A stretch of 64,000 nt of DNA from Eimeria necatrix (taxonomy: Eukaryota; Apicomplexa; Conoidasida; Eucoccidiorida; Eimeriidae), in NCBI RefSeq assembly GCF_000499385.1, contig NW_013651811.1, forward strand, positions 62,001 through 126,000. Reading direction: 5' to 3'. Below, piece by piece: positions 11,970 through 23,991 of the stretch. How positions within the stretch are numbered: position 1 is the stretch's first letter; each line of letters begins with the position of its first letter. The notes under the pieces are model-generated. The model searched no databases. It worked only from the letters and a program-made list of their open reading frames with translations, and was not told where the DNA came from. Made by a program: the position numbers and the translations under genes.

Positions 11970-14900
11970 CTATATGGAGCACGCAACAATCTTCAAGAAC
12001 CCCCCTTCGATATTAACAACGGGGATAAATATAACGAGGGGTAACTCTGAAGTGGCGGATGCCGTCCCACTCAAAGCTGCCACGATGCGACGACGGCAAT
12101 TTTCTTCGAAGAATTTCAGATCGACACCAAACGAGCATGCAAAAGGACGGGAGTAAAACACATATATGTCATGAATCCGTTTGTTCCCATGCCCCGTGGT
12201 TGGCCTCTTGCTATTATTGAAGTCTGTCAAGCCAAGAAACTGGGCGGTGCCCATTTCTTTCCCCAAGCTCAGAGTCAGCGTCTTGTCGAGCTGCCCCCAA
12301 AAGCTCTCCAGAGTACTGGAGCCAGTGCAGTTGCTTTGTTGAAACGAAATGCACATCAAGCAAGAAGAAACGCCAGAGTCAGCAGTTTTTGAAGTAACCT
12401 CTCTATCATGGGAGATCCCTGGGCAAATTTTCAGTGTTGTGACTGTAGCGCTGTATGTATCACCCCGGTGGTGCAATTCTTGAATTGAGCACGAACGGGA
12501 GAAGGGAGTCTCACTGCTCTGGAATGCCACCTCCCACAGCGGAAGCACCATAACCTTTGCGCCTCGCGGAAGATCCGAAACCTCGACAACGACAACAATG
12601 GTCTGGGTAGCCGATTGTGTATTGACACGGAGATGTGCGCTGCGCGTTTTCGAGCTGTCCAGAAGGCCGTGAAGAAGATGTTTCACAGCTTCTAGCTTTC
12701 TGTCAGAGCGTCCTGGCATTTCAGCCGTTGATGCCGACTCTGTAACTGGTTTTTCCAGCTTGACAAATGCTAAAATGCAAGAAGGAACGTCTATGGGCAA
12801 CCGCTGCGTGTCCTTCAAGGCTTCTGAAGTTGCAGGAGCCCCAAACATATGCGGCAAGCCACGGTTTGCGCCGCCAACTTTGCAAAGATGCAGCGCGTGC
12901 TGTACGTTTACAAATGAGCTGGCAGCTTGCAAAGCCACGTGTAGCCCTTGGTCGGACTTCCTTAACTCACCAAGCTCTCCAGCAAGGGCACGAAGCGAGG
13001 GGTTGCTAATCATGTCAGGCAACCTTCCAGAAAAAGGGAAACTGCCATCAATGCCGCGAATGAACACGTGAGATACACCAGGGTGCCAATTCGAAGCCAG
13101 CTCACAGCGCAGGCCCTGACATGTGCAACAGCTGCGTTCCAATGAATGGTCCTGCGAGCCGTTGGCCTCGCCTTCATCGCATGGCGGTACCCACAGGTTC
13201 TGACTGTGCACATGAAGCATCCCGTTATCACCAGGATAGTTGAAAAAGGCATCAAGGCTGGGACCTGAGCCTTCGGAAAGACTCCAAACAATCGCGAGTC
13301 GCAGTGCAACGCGGCGAGGCAAGGACGTGACGAAGAAGGTCATAGGGTGAGGCACTGCACGTCTTGAGATGAACACATTCTCGACAGTGCGACTGAGTTC
13401 TAAGCTGCACACTTGACAGATTGTTTGCACAGGGTGAGCACTCCTGGAGTTTCTCCGCATTGTCCTCAGTTGGTCGTCAAGCCATTCTTGCAAGCTGGAG
13501 GAAAGCGACTTCAGCAATTCAGCAACAAAATCTCTGGGTTCAGTTGCCGTAGAACCATCAAGAGAGACATCTGCGTCCGCGCTTTCCTCGCATACATCTG
13601 CACTAACGATGCACCCTGAAGAAGAACTTTGAACTTGTAAGTTCCACTTGCTGTTCTTGCGCCACCCAAGGAGGACATCAAGTGGCTCACTCAATGACGC
13701 AGTTTGAGCACTGTCGGCGTCTTCCTCTGAACCCCAAATGCTTACAGCATGGCGAATGTTGTCCTGATAAGGTTCAAAACGCCCACGTTCAAGTGCGTGC
13801 AGCCTCATGGGAGCTGAGGCTGTATTTGCTGCTAGTGGATGTGCAATTCGTGCGCAGCTTTTCGGCACCACGCGCCACTCTGTGGGGGATAAAAGCCAAA
13901 CCGGCGCCACAGGGTCGTCACTGTGGCAAATTGGCTGCCAATTTGAAACCTCGATTGAGCCCTTCTCGAACAGAGGGCAATCGAGCGTCAAGGTTTCATA
14001 CTCCCCTCCTGCAATTTCATTTACGCAGAGCAGACAGCAACCACAGAACCTACAACTCAAGCAGGCGTAACATTTAGACACAAAGGCTTGTAAACTGCAT
14101 TCAGAAATATACCATATTCGTACCTTCGCCGCATATGTGGAAATCGTACTGGCGGTTTAGAGAGACAAAGTACGGCAGAAGGTCACTAATGGTATGTCCC
14201 AAGTGCTTCCGCGTAAGTCCCATAGAAGCAGTTTTGACAAGCACTGCATGGAGTCCCCAGTTGACCATTTCACGCAGCAGGGTCTCCTGCCGGCAGCTCC
14301 ACATCAAGCATATGGGTACTAACCCAAGACGCTGGCACCTGTAGCGCAGATCCCACCGCACACATATAAAATTCAGCCCGGCAGTCTTATCTTGCCACAG
14401 AAGAACTCGACTGCTTCCTTTCCCCGGGGCCACCTGCCCCGCCCTCCGCCTTCACCGCCTCCACTGTGGTCCGAGTCTATATTCGTAGAAGCACAAAGAA
14501 TTGCCCTTCACTAATCTGGTGCAGGAACTCACACGTGCTCCAGCCGCCGACGCTGGAACTCTGACAAAATGGCGCCGCAGGTCACCGCCTGTAGATCGGG
14601 TACGGCTTCCTGGAGGCATCCACAGATGTGTGCTCATCCAGAACTCGAAATACAAGTACCCAGTGCGGGAAAAAGAAAGAACGCAAAAATCAGGAAGGAC
14701 TGTATTGTCTCTGTTGACGTAGCCAATCTGCGCTTACTTTCACCCGCAAAAGCAAAGCACAAAGGTCCTCCACTTCATCTCCAGCAGTATGTTTATAGTT
14801 AAGGGTTTCCGTCAGGATTGGCTGGCCATTGACTTGCGCACTGAAGTGCGGAACACCCAAACACTCGGCGATCGCCGCAGTCATGTGGGTGCCAACAGAC

Positions 14901-15052
14901 TGGTACATGTAGCTGTCAGTTTCTATGGCGTCTCCCCGCGGCAGCAATGTCGCCACTGCGCAGATACTGTGACCGAGCTCACGCGCATAGTGCATTGCGA
15001 ATATGCTATCTTTTCCTCCACTCAGAAGCCCCACTGCCTTCAGGGCCCCCAT
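11970..15052 (-). CDS. DPH6: Diphthine--ammonia ligase (DPH6-like, ATP-binding PP-loop protein)
   Basis: Four exons on the minus strand: 15052-14738, 14609-14533, 14338-14124 and 14008-11970, joined in phases 0, 2 and 1, predict about 881 residues. Exon 1 starts Met-Gly-Ala-Leu and has the PP-loop SGGKDS near residues 11-16. The 77-nt exon 2 supplies the family segment AVTCGAILSEFQRRRLEHV. Exon 3 gives LLREM and HICGEG, and exon 4 completes GGEYETLTLDCPLF. Family members amidate diphthine on elongation factor 2 in the cytosol, the last step of diphthamide synthesis. After the roughly 230-residue catalytic core a long C-terminal region of about 650 residues follows. Fungal and plant DPH6 carry RidA-like domains there, and this region may correspond, but I cannot see a clear RidA motif. 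An upstream in-frame Met at 15115 is less likely, because the family begins close to the PP-loop. Confidence 0.88.
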
Positions 15053-16282
15053 TGTGGGCGTGTTCTCGGTCAACGGAGCGGTCACGCAAGAAAGGACTCT
15101 CCATACGTGTAACAATGCTTCGGCTCAAAGCTTTCAAAATCCATCAGCGGGCGTACAAATAAGTGAGAGACAATAAGCAGCGTCGCCGGCTGCATATAAC
15201 TACATAACACTAGTGTAAGTCGGAGAAGAATGGCTCGGGACTTTGTAGAGTTCTCGCGGGAGGTAATGCTGAGTCTTATCAACTGCCGTCACATTACATG
15301 CCCTCTATATGCAAACATTTCAACTACTTTGGGGACAACGAATTTCAGAATGCAAATCGATCAATGGCCGTGACCATCATCGACAGATGGAGGGCCCCCT
15401 GGGGTCCCCAAGACGTTGCCCCACAGTGCCAGCACAAATGAGTTTCCTTGTTCCGTTCGTTCAACTTTTAAAAAAATTTGATTTTCCTAAAGTTTTGAAG
15501 GCGATATTTAGAAACTTTAATGCTCCGCTGTATATGCACCAACATGCTCTGATTTTACCTTAGGTAATTCACATAAAGACGCCCAAGGGCCCATAAGGGA
15601 GGACTGGGGCTGGTAGAGCACCGCTGCTTATGCAGGCCGGGTTGACTGTAGAAGTGACCCGTTACTTTATTTTCCCGTGAGCAACATGAAAACTCCCAAA
15701 ATGACGACTCAGCTGATTGTATTACATAGTCTTCCCGCCTTTGATTAGCGGAACGTTCCTGCTGACCTTGCATTTACATATCCCTGTGCAATACATATCC
15801 CTCTGCAGTAACATGCCCCAGGGGAATACTATATGCACTATTCAAGCCCTTACTGCGGGGTTAGAGGACGTTTAAAGAACCAAGGAACACGGTTCATGTT
15901 GAGCCTAGCGAATATAAAAACTGCAGCAGTTCCTATAACCTATAATACAGGGTCCGTCTGCCCTCCTAATAGGGAGAACTGAAGAGTTTTGAAGTCTTGA
16001 TGCCTCATTAGCCTATAGATTTTCCATACAAATTACAGGATAAATTAGCCTCGAGCACATCCTAGTCCACTGAGCTTTGAGCTGCTGTCCAGACAGGGCG
16101 CATGTGCATAGCACGGTGCTACCAGATGTAGGGATACTGAAGTTCAAGCTGTAAGGAAATTCGGAGGTGTGTATAGGAGCTGCGCAAGTGCATAGCCTTG
16201 AAAAAAATTTAGTTGCGTCGCTGCATTTAGAGAGACGTAACGAGTACATCTCAGTGAACGGATCGAAATCAAGCGATAGCTT
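15053..16282. other. Intergenic spacer between DPH6-like 5' end and VPS4 3' end
   Basis: About 1.2 kb. Only short ORFs of 85 residues or fewer occur, without recognisable motifs. It should contain the DPH6 promoter near 15.05-15.3 kb and the VPS4 3' UTR, both inferred from gene layout. I see no repeat array or RNA gene. Confidence 0.5.
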
Positions 16283-19200
16283 TTAGCTACCCTCCAATCC
16301 AAACTGCTCGGTCCAGCTAATGTGCATTCGCAGGTCCTGCACGCGAAGCAACGGATCCAAAAAGCGTGCAAGACGACATTGTGGACATTCTGATACTGAC
16401 TCAGGAAGGATGCGGAGAGACCAGGGAGGATGCTCACCTCCGGACTAACAGAAGGGCGCGTGTGGCGTAGAGCAGAATGGAAGTCTTCCTGTACATTCAT
16501 TCAGCATTTTCTGTGGAATCTACACTTGTTTTAGTTGTATTGATCACAAATATTGTCAGAAAAGCACAAAGTCCTACTTCATAGCACAAAAGGAAACAGA
16601 AGTACGCGCACCATTGTCACTTCCGGGGGCAACAATCTATCCGCTGGAACGGACATCAACGCCATTTTGCGAGTTGTTGGATCAGAATCACCTGGAAGCA
16701 CAAGCAATGGAACGTAAAAGAAAAGAATATGCAAGAGGTGAGGACGAGCTGAAAAAAATGCAAATGTCAATTCGCCGCCACCGCTAACACAACCTCGTCC
16801 TCACCAGGATGGCATGGTACAAAAAAGGCACAACCGTTAATCATCACTTGCTTGAATGCCGTCGCAGTGCGGCATCGCCGGATGGGCTCAAATAAGGCAT
16901 CCCGAACCAATACGGAAATGTCGGAACCGCTAAACCTGAAAAGGTTTCAACAAACAATTGCAGTTCTTTAATTGGGAATCTCACCCTTATGTGCATTTTC
17001 GGCCAGGATTCGCAGCCGTATTTTTCTACAACTAGCTTCACGCGTCACCACGGGGAAAAGAGATGCAGAAAAATGGTACAAATGGGCGAATATATGTAGG
17101 CAGGCACGGCCAACGAAGTGTGGGCGTGATGCGGCAATTGCAGCAGACCCTTCTAGCTCTCTGGCAAGATAGCGGAAGTCGGCTTCCGAGAGGTGGTGCG
17201 GTGTGCCGCCCAGGCCAGCTCTAAGCAGTTGTTCTCTGGCCTGCACTTTGGGTAGCGGTATGAAGATGCGCCTCTCAAATCTGCATTTCAAATGTAGAAC
17301 ACATGAAATAAATGGCCGCTCCATATGCATGATATGGCGGTCGCGAGGCGACGAAAACCTTGTCGAAAATATGTAGGGAGGAGCAGCAAGAGTACGTAAA
17401 GCCCTCCTTACCGCCTGCGAATTGCTGCATCCAGAGCCCACGGTGTATTCTGCGAAGATAAGCCAGTCGCACCGAGAATCAAACGTTTTGGGCTAAGGGC
17501 GTCAAACTTTTGCATTTCGCGGGCGCGCTAGGCAGGCTTACTGTTGCCCCAAGAACAAGCACTTCACTCATGTCGAAGTTGATCCCTTGCATCTGGATAA
17601 GGAACTCCGTCTTCATGCGTCGCGATGACTCGCTATCGCTTTCAGAGCGAGCTGGGCAACAGGAAGCCAGGAAAGTAAGTTTAATATATGTCTATGTACC
17701 AATTATTCCGTGCTGTTGCTTAACTTGCAAAAGCAAGTGCTTATCAGCCCTGTCCTTACCTCCACACATTGAATCGATTTCATCAATAAATATTATAGAT
17801 GGCCTGCGCTCTCTAGCCAGCTGAAAAAGCGAGCGGACCAACCTGCAAAGACCAAGTGAATGTGTTGACAGAAGGCAATCAAGTTCTCTCGATGTACTAT
17901 AAGGAAGCCCGTTCAGCACCGCATACAGGACAGTATACTTAAAAATACTCCGCTTCAAGCATGCGAATAAATAAGAAGAGTAAGCCGGAAATATTCTCGA
18001 AGCCACCATAGAAAAAACCCGGCAGATAAAACCGAATTGAAGCCAAAAGGATTCAATTTCTGCAACATGGCCTACAAAATTGCAAAATAAATCGACCAGG
18101 CGTAATCAAGAATGCAAATGCAAAGCATAGAAGACCAGTGCCCGCTCGTATGGTCTAACGTAGCTAAAACCACAGCTATTGATCCATACGATTACTAATG
18201 GGTAAAACCATCTCACTTCTCACTTTCGCCTTGCCACTTGCTCACGAGGTCAGCCGCTGACACTGCGAAAAGTCGAAAACGAGCACGCAACGAGCTTTAA
18301 AATAAACATGAAGAACTAGTAAGACTGTTAAATTTTGAGTATTACTTAATCCAAATAGGGTCAACTAAAGGCGACTGCTATACCCGAAAGAATCGTTGCG
18401 TCCGCCTCAGCCGCAAGAGCCTTCGCAAGAAACGTTTTACCCGTTCCAGGAGGCTGAACGAAATGCGGCGCACCAAATATATCTCAAGCGCAGAAAGCAG
18501 TTGCATAAATTTGGTGTCTTGAATCGAAATTAAATGACTGATGCGTAGCCACTAGGCATCGGCAGACTAAGCAAAGCACACAATACATTACAAAACAATG
18601 TCTTTACTGTCGAAGTTCATGCTGCAGAAAGTGGGCAGGGATGCTAACTCCGTAAAGCAGAATGCCACGCCAAGGTCGCCGTTCGCCTGAGAGCACCGGG
18701 AGACCTTTGAAATGGACGCGCGATTCAGCTTGGTGTGTTCCTGACTTGCTTTCTGCCTCCTGAAGAAAATGGTAACGCAACTCACCGGTAAACAAACTGG
18801 GGAAGCGAGAAGGAAGGATAATGGCCTCTTGAAGCGCCTCCTTTGCAGACTCAAGCCCTGATCGACGCAAAAAAAATATGAAAGAGGCCACACTGCGAAT
18901 CTCTGAGCTTCATTTACTGCCTGCTAAAAGAACCTGAAGTCCGTGCAGCTCACCTGCCACGTCTGACCATTTGAAATTTGGTTTTTCCGTTAGAATGGCG
19001 TCTGCATTATTCCGAAACACGCAGCAGAACAGGACAAAGTTTTCGATTAATGCATGTGTTCTAAAGTGCATCGTTCCTACAGTTCCTGCCACTGCAGTTG
19101 CAGGCCTCGCGTGGTTTGAAAACTCACGGGCCAGCTTCTGTTTTATGCGTTCCCCCTCAGCCGCATCTGCGTCCGACTTGGCCGCACTTAGGGGACAGTC

Positions 19201-19889
19201 TCCAGTGGCAGTGGGTGGCGTGCCGTGTGGAGAAGGGGAAGCGGGAGAGCACGAGGCGGGAGTGGTTGTCATTTGCGTTAAAGGGCGCCGAACGGGCTTG
19301 ACAGGAGAAGTCGAACGGGCGGGAGAGGCCGTACACAGAAGCAAACGCTGTTGCATACGCAGCTTCGGTCCCCCACGGAGTATTTGTTTCAGCTGCTCAG
19401 CTCTGGTTATGTACCCATCCATTCGCTTGTACAGACGTTCTCTCAGTGTTGGATTTTGTTGAACTGAAAAAACAGCAGTCGCACACAATCGAAAAAGAAT
19501 GGGGAACACGAGCCTTCCGAACTACTGAGAAGGACATAAAAGAATGGAGACCACACGCCACAATCCAGCAGCTTGATATGCATATACAAGTGAAAATATA
19601 GCATTTGAACTGGGTTGAAGAAGCACGTAGGCCGTAGTGTGGTCGCCGTCATATCTGGATCGCCTCATGAAGTGTTATGCGTAGGCATTTCTGCACTTGT
19701 GTCTCGCAACGTACACTTGCAAACAATTCGCCAATTTTCTAGGGCACGCTTGTAGAGCTCGAAGGCCTCTGGAAGATGACCAGCGGAGTCCCTAGCAGCC
19801 GCCTCGTTGCTGAGGCGAATGGCTGTAAGAAGCCATTCATTTGATAGTCCGAATTCCATTAGTTGAGGGATGCAGGTGGGGGAGAGCAC
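16283..19889 (-). CDS. VPS4: Vacuolar protein sorting-associated protein 4 (VPS4), AAA ATPase
   Basis: Fourteen exons on the minus strand: 19889-19715, 19463-18954, 18857-18786, 18686-18649, 18453-18384, 18262-18217, 17842-17760, 17651-17542, 17449-17412, 17280-17149, 16935-16805, 16691-16621, 16488-16438 and 16336-16283. All join in phase and give about 526 residues. Residues 1-85 form an MIT domain ([21 protein letters not shown]), the ESCRT-III tail binder. The AAA core shows KWSDVAG, Walker A PPGTGKT near residue 266, Walker B IIFIDEID near 320, and the arginine pair in AIRRRFERR. It ends with the VPS4 C-terminal helix motif [13 protein letters not shown]. It disassembles ESCRT-III in endosomal sorting and membrane scission. 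Odd points: the MIT-AAA linker is long, so the protein exceeds the usual ~440 residues, and donors GTTAGC and GTCTGC are weak. A 45-residue stretch before AILTEKPNF, with no family counterpart, may be an unspliced intron, but I found no phase-compatible junction for removing it. Confidence 0.93.
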
Positions 19890-20658
19890 GGAAAATGCGG
19901 AAATTAAACGGTGACTACGGCACTGCAGCCAAGGCTGTGCCGTGGAGCCCTAGGCATCTGCAGGCGGCTGCTGACGCAGCGAATTTGCACGGTAATCGTT
20001 ATGGCTGCTGTGTGACCCATGTATTAGCCCGATCTTGAGACTCTTTCGTGCTTCGTTTCCGCCTGCAGGTGCTGCCGCTGTTGGGTGTTTCCAAGTCTTC
20101 GGCAGCTGATTGACAGGAGGGCCCAAAAAAGTCTATGCACTGTTTGTTTCCTTTGCATTCGTCCGCCAGAAAGCACGCTGAGCAACAGGAGGATCGCCGA
20201 GCTGTGTCTTGGTGGGCCTCCAACAAATGGCAAGGAGTGATGAACAGGTAAGGAAATAGCAATCGCATACGTCGCCACACCAGCTCAACTACGCCTGAAT
20301 TACAAATACTTTCTACTTTAAAATGGCATCTGAGTTATTGCTTGAGCTAACTCACACTCGTGCGGGCTTTTGGGGCTAAGCGTGTTGAGTGGTGGGGTCG
20401 CACAGTCGCAAGGCTGCGCAGCCGAAGACTTCATAATCAGTGGCATTCTTTTTCAAATTTTGCGTAAGAAGCTCAAAGTATGTGTTATGCCGGAGAAGAA
20501 AGTCTCGGCGCCATCCTTAACCCCCGGCCACCTTTCACTCCGTCCCGTGCCCGTGGTACGCTGGTTGCTAACGACTGGGCTGCTCTGCTTGCGCTCCCGA
20601 GCCTTTTCGGCAATTGCAGTGAGCTAAGCCCCTCTCTACTGCAAAGCGTACGCAGAAC
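19890..20658. other. Divergent intergenic region between VPS4 and the J-protein gene
   Basis: About 770 bp between two divergently transcribed start codons, so it probably holds both promoters (inferred from layout). No long ORF with recognisable content, no TATA-like element I would defend, and no repeat array. Confidence 0.5.
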
Positions 20659-22741
20659 ATGACAAGGCCTCCGGCGCAGCAACCCCGCGCCCCCGGTGCC
20701 GACAATCGTGATGCCGCGAAAAGTAAGAAGGCATCCGTGAGAGGCGCAAGAAGGCGGGAATCACGGGAAGCTGACAAGCACTCGTCTGCTGATGAAGCAA
20801 CAACGAATGTCGACGCAGCCACTGCCCACACTCTGTACGACCTGCTAGGCGTGTCACGAAATGCTACGCAAAAGGAAATAACTTCAGCCTACAGACGCAG
20901 GGCCCTCATATGCCATCCCGATAAAGTGCGACACCGGCAGAAAAACAGCTGCCATAATGACGGCCAAAAAGACGAAGAGAGCACACCGGGCAAAGTCTCA
21001 GTGGAGGAGGCCACCAAGCACTTCCAGCAATTGCAAGCAGCTTACGCCGTTCTAAGCGATCCTAAGAAGAGAGAGCGGTACGACAGAACAGGTGAGTGGA
21101 AAAACAGCCCCACGCTGATTGTCTTGAGCTCTTTACTACTCCAAAAGGAGCAGGCGCAGCTGGGATGAACACCTTATGCCGCAGAGGAAGTGCTCAGTTG
21201 GCGCCCGTAACAAGGAGTTAGAATGCGGCGTTACTCTTTTTGCTCTTCTCTAGGTGAAACGGAGGAAGAGGGTTTAACTGGCCAGTCCTACGAGGAGGCA
21301 TATGCTTTCTACAAAGAAAAGTTCCCGGAGGTAACTGAAGAGGCTATTGATCAATTCCGAACTCGCTACATTGGCAGCGAGGAGGAGAAGGAAGACATAA
21401 TCGACTTTGTCAAAAAGTGGGCACTGGCTGCTACATTCAGTGTCGTATGCGCGAGTCTTTTTCGAGGGATCGTATCTTGCTTCAAATTAATCAAATTAAG
21501 GCACTAAGATTCTTGACTTCGCACACCAAAATCTTCTCACTCAACGCGCGAATGCCCGTCAATTCGAGCCAGCACGCATTGCGCTTGTGACACTTCATAC
21601 TGTGCATCTTTCAACGAAGCCTCTGTTCAAGGCACACATAGCGCATGCTTAGCAGGATGCCATTTCCCCCCCATTTGGCTTATATTTACGCATCCACAAT
21701 GCACAACGCTGCAATCCCGTGCAGCCGTGCACAGCTGGTATAAAGTGATTTCTGAGGAAGTCAATACAAATGCCCCAATACGTAGTTCACTCACGCGATA
21801 TATTTGTGAGCCTCTTCTATGCGTTTGCAGATTTGACGGAGATTTGTCCAACTTTTTTGAATATATTCCGCTTAGCGACCCATCGGAGGCCGAACGGTAT
21901 AAGGGGATCTTGTCAAGTCTCACGAAAGATAAGGTAAACAGTACGCACGCAATGATGATCACAATACTGTTGCAACAATTACACGAATGCGGCAAGCATT
22001 GCAATAGCGACCACTACTTGAGATAAATGACGATTGCTACGTGACCAGTAAATGAATCTCATATTCGTTCCTAGTGGTAGCCACGCAAAAACCATTCCCC
22101 CGTGTCGTTTTTTTTGTCTTCCAGAGAATAAAACAGACTGCCGCCTATAAGAAATCGATCCGAGAATTCGATTCCATAGCCAACAAGTACAAGAAGAAGT
22201 ACGAGAAGGAGAAAAAGTAAGATACAAACTCGACTACAGCCACGCCCAACAACCAAAAAGGCTTTTGACAGCAGATACGGCCAGCCAGTTGAAGTCCCTC
22301 TCTCTTTGCCAGCAAAGTCTCGAAGTAGCGGGTGCTTCTGTTACACTCGTCTGAAGTATATTCTGGGAATGATAATTGATATACAATGTAAACAAATGGA
22401 CAAATATACTTGCGCGAATTAACTCGGGATAGAGCTAGTTCGTTTGCGCGTAGGTCTGCTGGGGTAAAAGGGAAGACCAAGAAGGCAGATACGTCTTCTC
22501 TCGCTTTGACCATACTTGTAAGCTTCGCACCCTTAGCAGCCACACAGGCTCTCAAGTTAGAAACACTCTCCCCAACCGACAGCGGCACTAACATACCAGC
22601 CAGTATTAACGAATCATCCGTGCTCCCCACTAAACATATGCTTTTCTTCTGAAGGAAAATATGCGCAAGCGCGAAGCTGCATCAAATCGCTTTCTAGAGG
22701 AACTGGGGCAGAAATACGCGAAGAAGAGGAAGAACGCGTGA
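20659..22741 (+). CDS. DNAJC9-like J-domain protein
   Basis: Six exons: 20659-21091, 21254-21416, 21831-21933, 22125-22216, 22454-22517 and 22655-22741. All join in phase (1, 2, 0, 2, 0) and give about 313 residues. A basic N-terminus of about 55 residues precedes a J domain ([20 protein letters not shown] at residues 86-88, ending [10 protein letters not shown]). The loop after HPD is enlarged by a charged insert. The middle matches the DNAJC9 pattern: Glu-rich [16 protein letters not shown], then [13 protein letters not shown] and [12 protein letters not shown]. The Lys-rich tail ends [17 protein letters not shown]. Family members are nuclear HSP70 co-chaperones acting on histones H3-H4; the histone role here is inferred from that family. 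The small 64-nt exon 5 is less certain but preserves phase and lines up with the family's C-terminal segment. Confidence 0.9.
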
Positions 22742-23991
22742 AAAAACAGTCCACAGTGCAACCAGATCCCCACGCTTCTGTCCTTCGCCAATTTTCCTTG
22801 CAAGTTCTATTTGCAAATGGCGCGGCGGCTCCGCAGACAATGGGCCACGCCGTCGAGCTGCCGCAGCTCATGCGCACCGACTGAGCTGCAGTGGCTCATG
22901 CGCAACTACACAATATTCGCGATACAGATGGGGAAAAGCCCACTCATGCCCCCCCGGGTGTCTCGCCATTCCAGCTCTCCGCGCGCCTTTCTCCTTTTCT
23001 TATGCATGCATCGCCCCAACGTCATCTATAGTTACCATAAACTCAACTGAGGATGCATGCATACACCGAAAGTGGATAGCTAGCCACTGGACTGAGTACC
23101 GCAACTGTCGCGTAGCGGTGAATGACATCAAAGAAGCAAATAGGATGTCCGTAGAAATCAAGGGATTTTCTTAACAGAGATGCCCTTCGCTGCTGTCGGT
23201 ACCATGTCACTACTGCAGCCTTTGAAAACGTAAACAGATCTACTCCTTCACATTTTCCGTTTCTTCTCGCTACGGCTCGCCGGCGTTCCAGGCCGCGCTC
23301 TGTCCTGTACGCACATTGCCGAATGGTGAGGCGCACAAACAAGTAGAGACGAACAGCTACCACTAATACAGCAGCGTGCTTCACTCTGAATGTTACCTTT
23401 TTCGCCAACACGTAGAGGGGTGCCAGAGCCGCCTGTGCTGATTGCACCTTGGCCTGTAGCGAGAGCCTGGGAACAAACGAGAACAGAGTCCCCCTTAACC
23501 GTCCTGTGTCGCCATACGGTCTGAATTGAACAACGTGTTCACGGCATGCCTGAAGTGCTGGCATCCAACTCCATGAAACACAACGTAATCTAATCGCACA
23601 CTGCGTATAAGAACTCACGCGGGCCTTTCGTACTCCACGGTATCCGCCGCTGCACGCTGCAACATACCAAACCCGCCCTCCTGCCCCCTTATTTCACTAA
23701 GAGCGATTCCTCGTTGACTGTATCGCATGTGCCTGTCAGTACACTATTCACTAGAAAATATACATACGCATATATCTCTATGCGCGTCTGTATATGGGTC
23801 AAGCTTCTCGCTGATGTCTGCACCGGGCAAGCTAACGCATTGGCAGCAACTTGGCATTTTTCGTATTCCCAGCTATGTCCATGCCATGATAGCTGGCAAC
23901 TGCCATTTGTTTTAACATAACAGTTCGCAATGGGCACACGCCACGCAAAAAACCCATCGGCAAGCAGGCACCCGAGCATCTACGCGTAAAC
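22742..23991. other. Convergent intergenic region between J-protein and GYF genes
   Basis: About 1.25 kb between two convergent 3' ends. It contains a minus-strand open frame of 191 codons (23618-23043), rich in Arg and Val and without recognisable motifs. I do not call it a gene. The rest shows only ordinary AT-biased sequence. Confidence 0.45.

Noticed and set aside
23043..23618. 191-codon minus-strand open frame
   Set aside because: No recognisable domain, no start context, and it lies between convergent genes; probably a random open frame.
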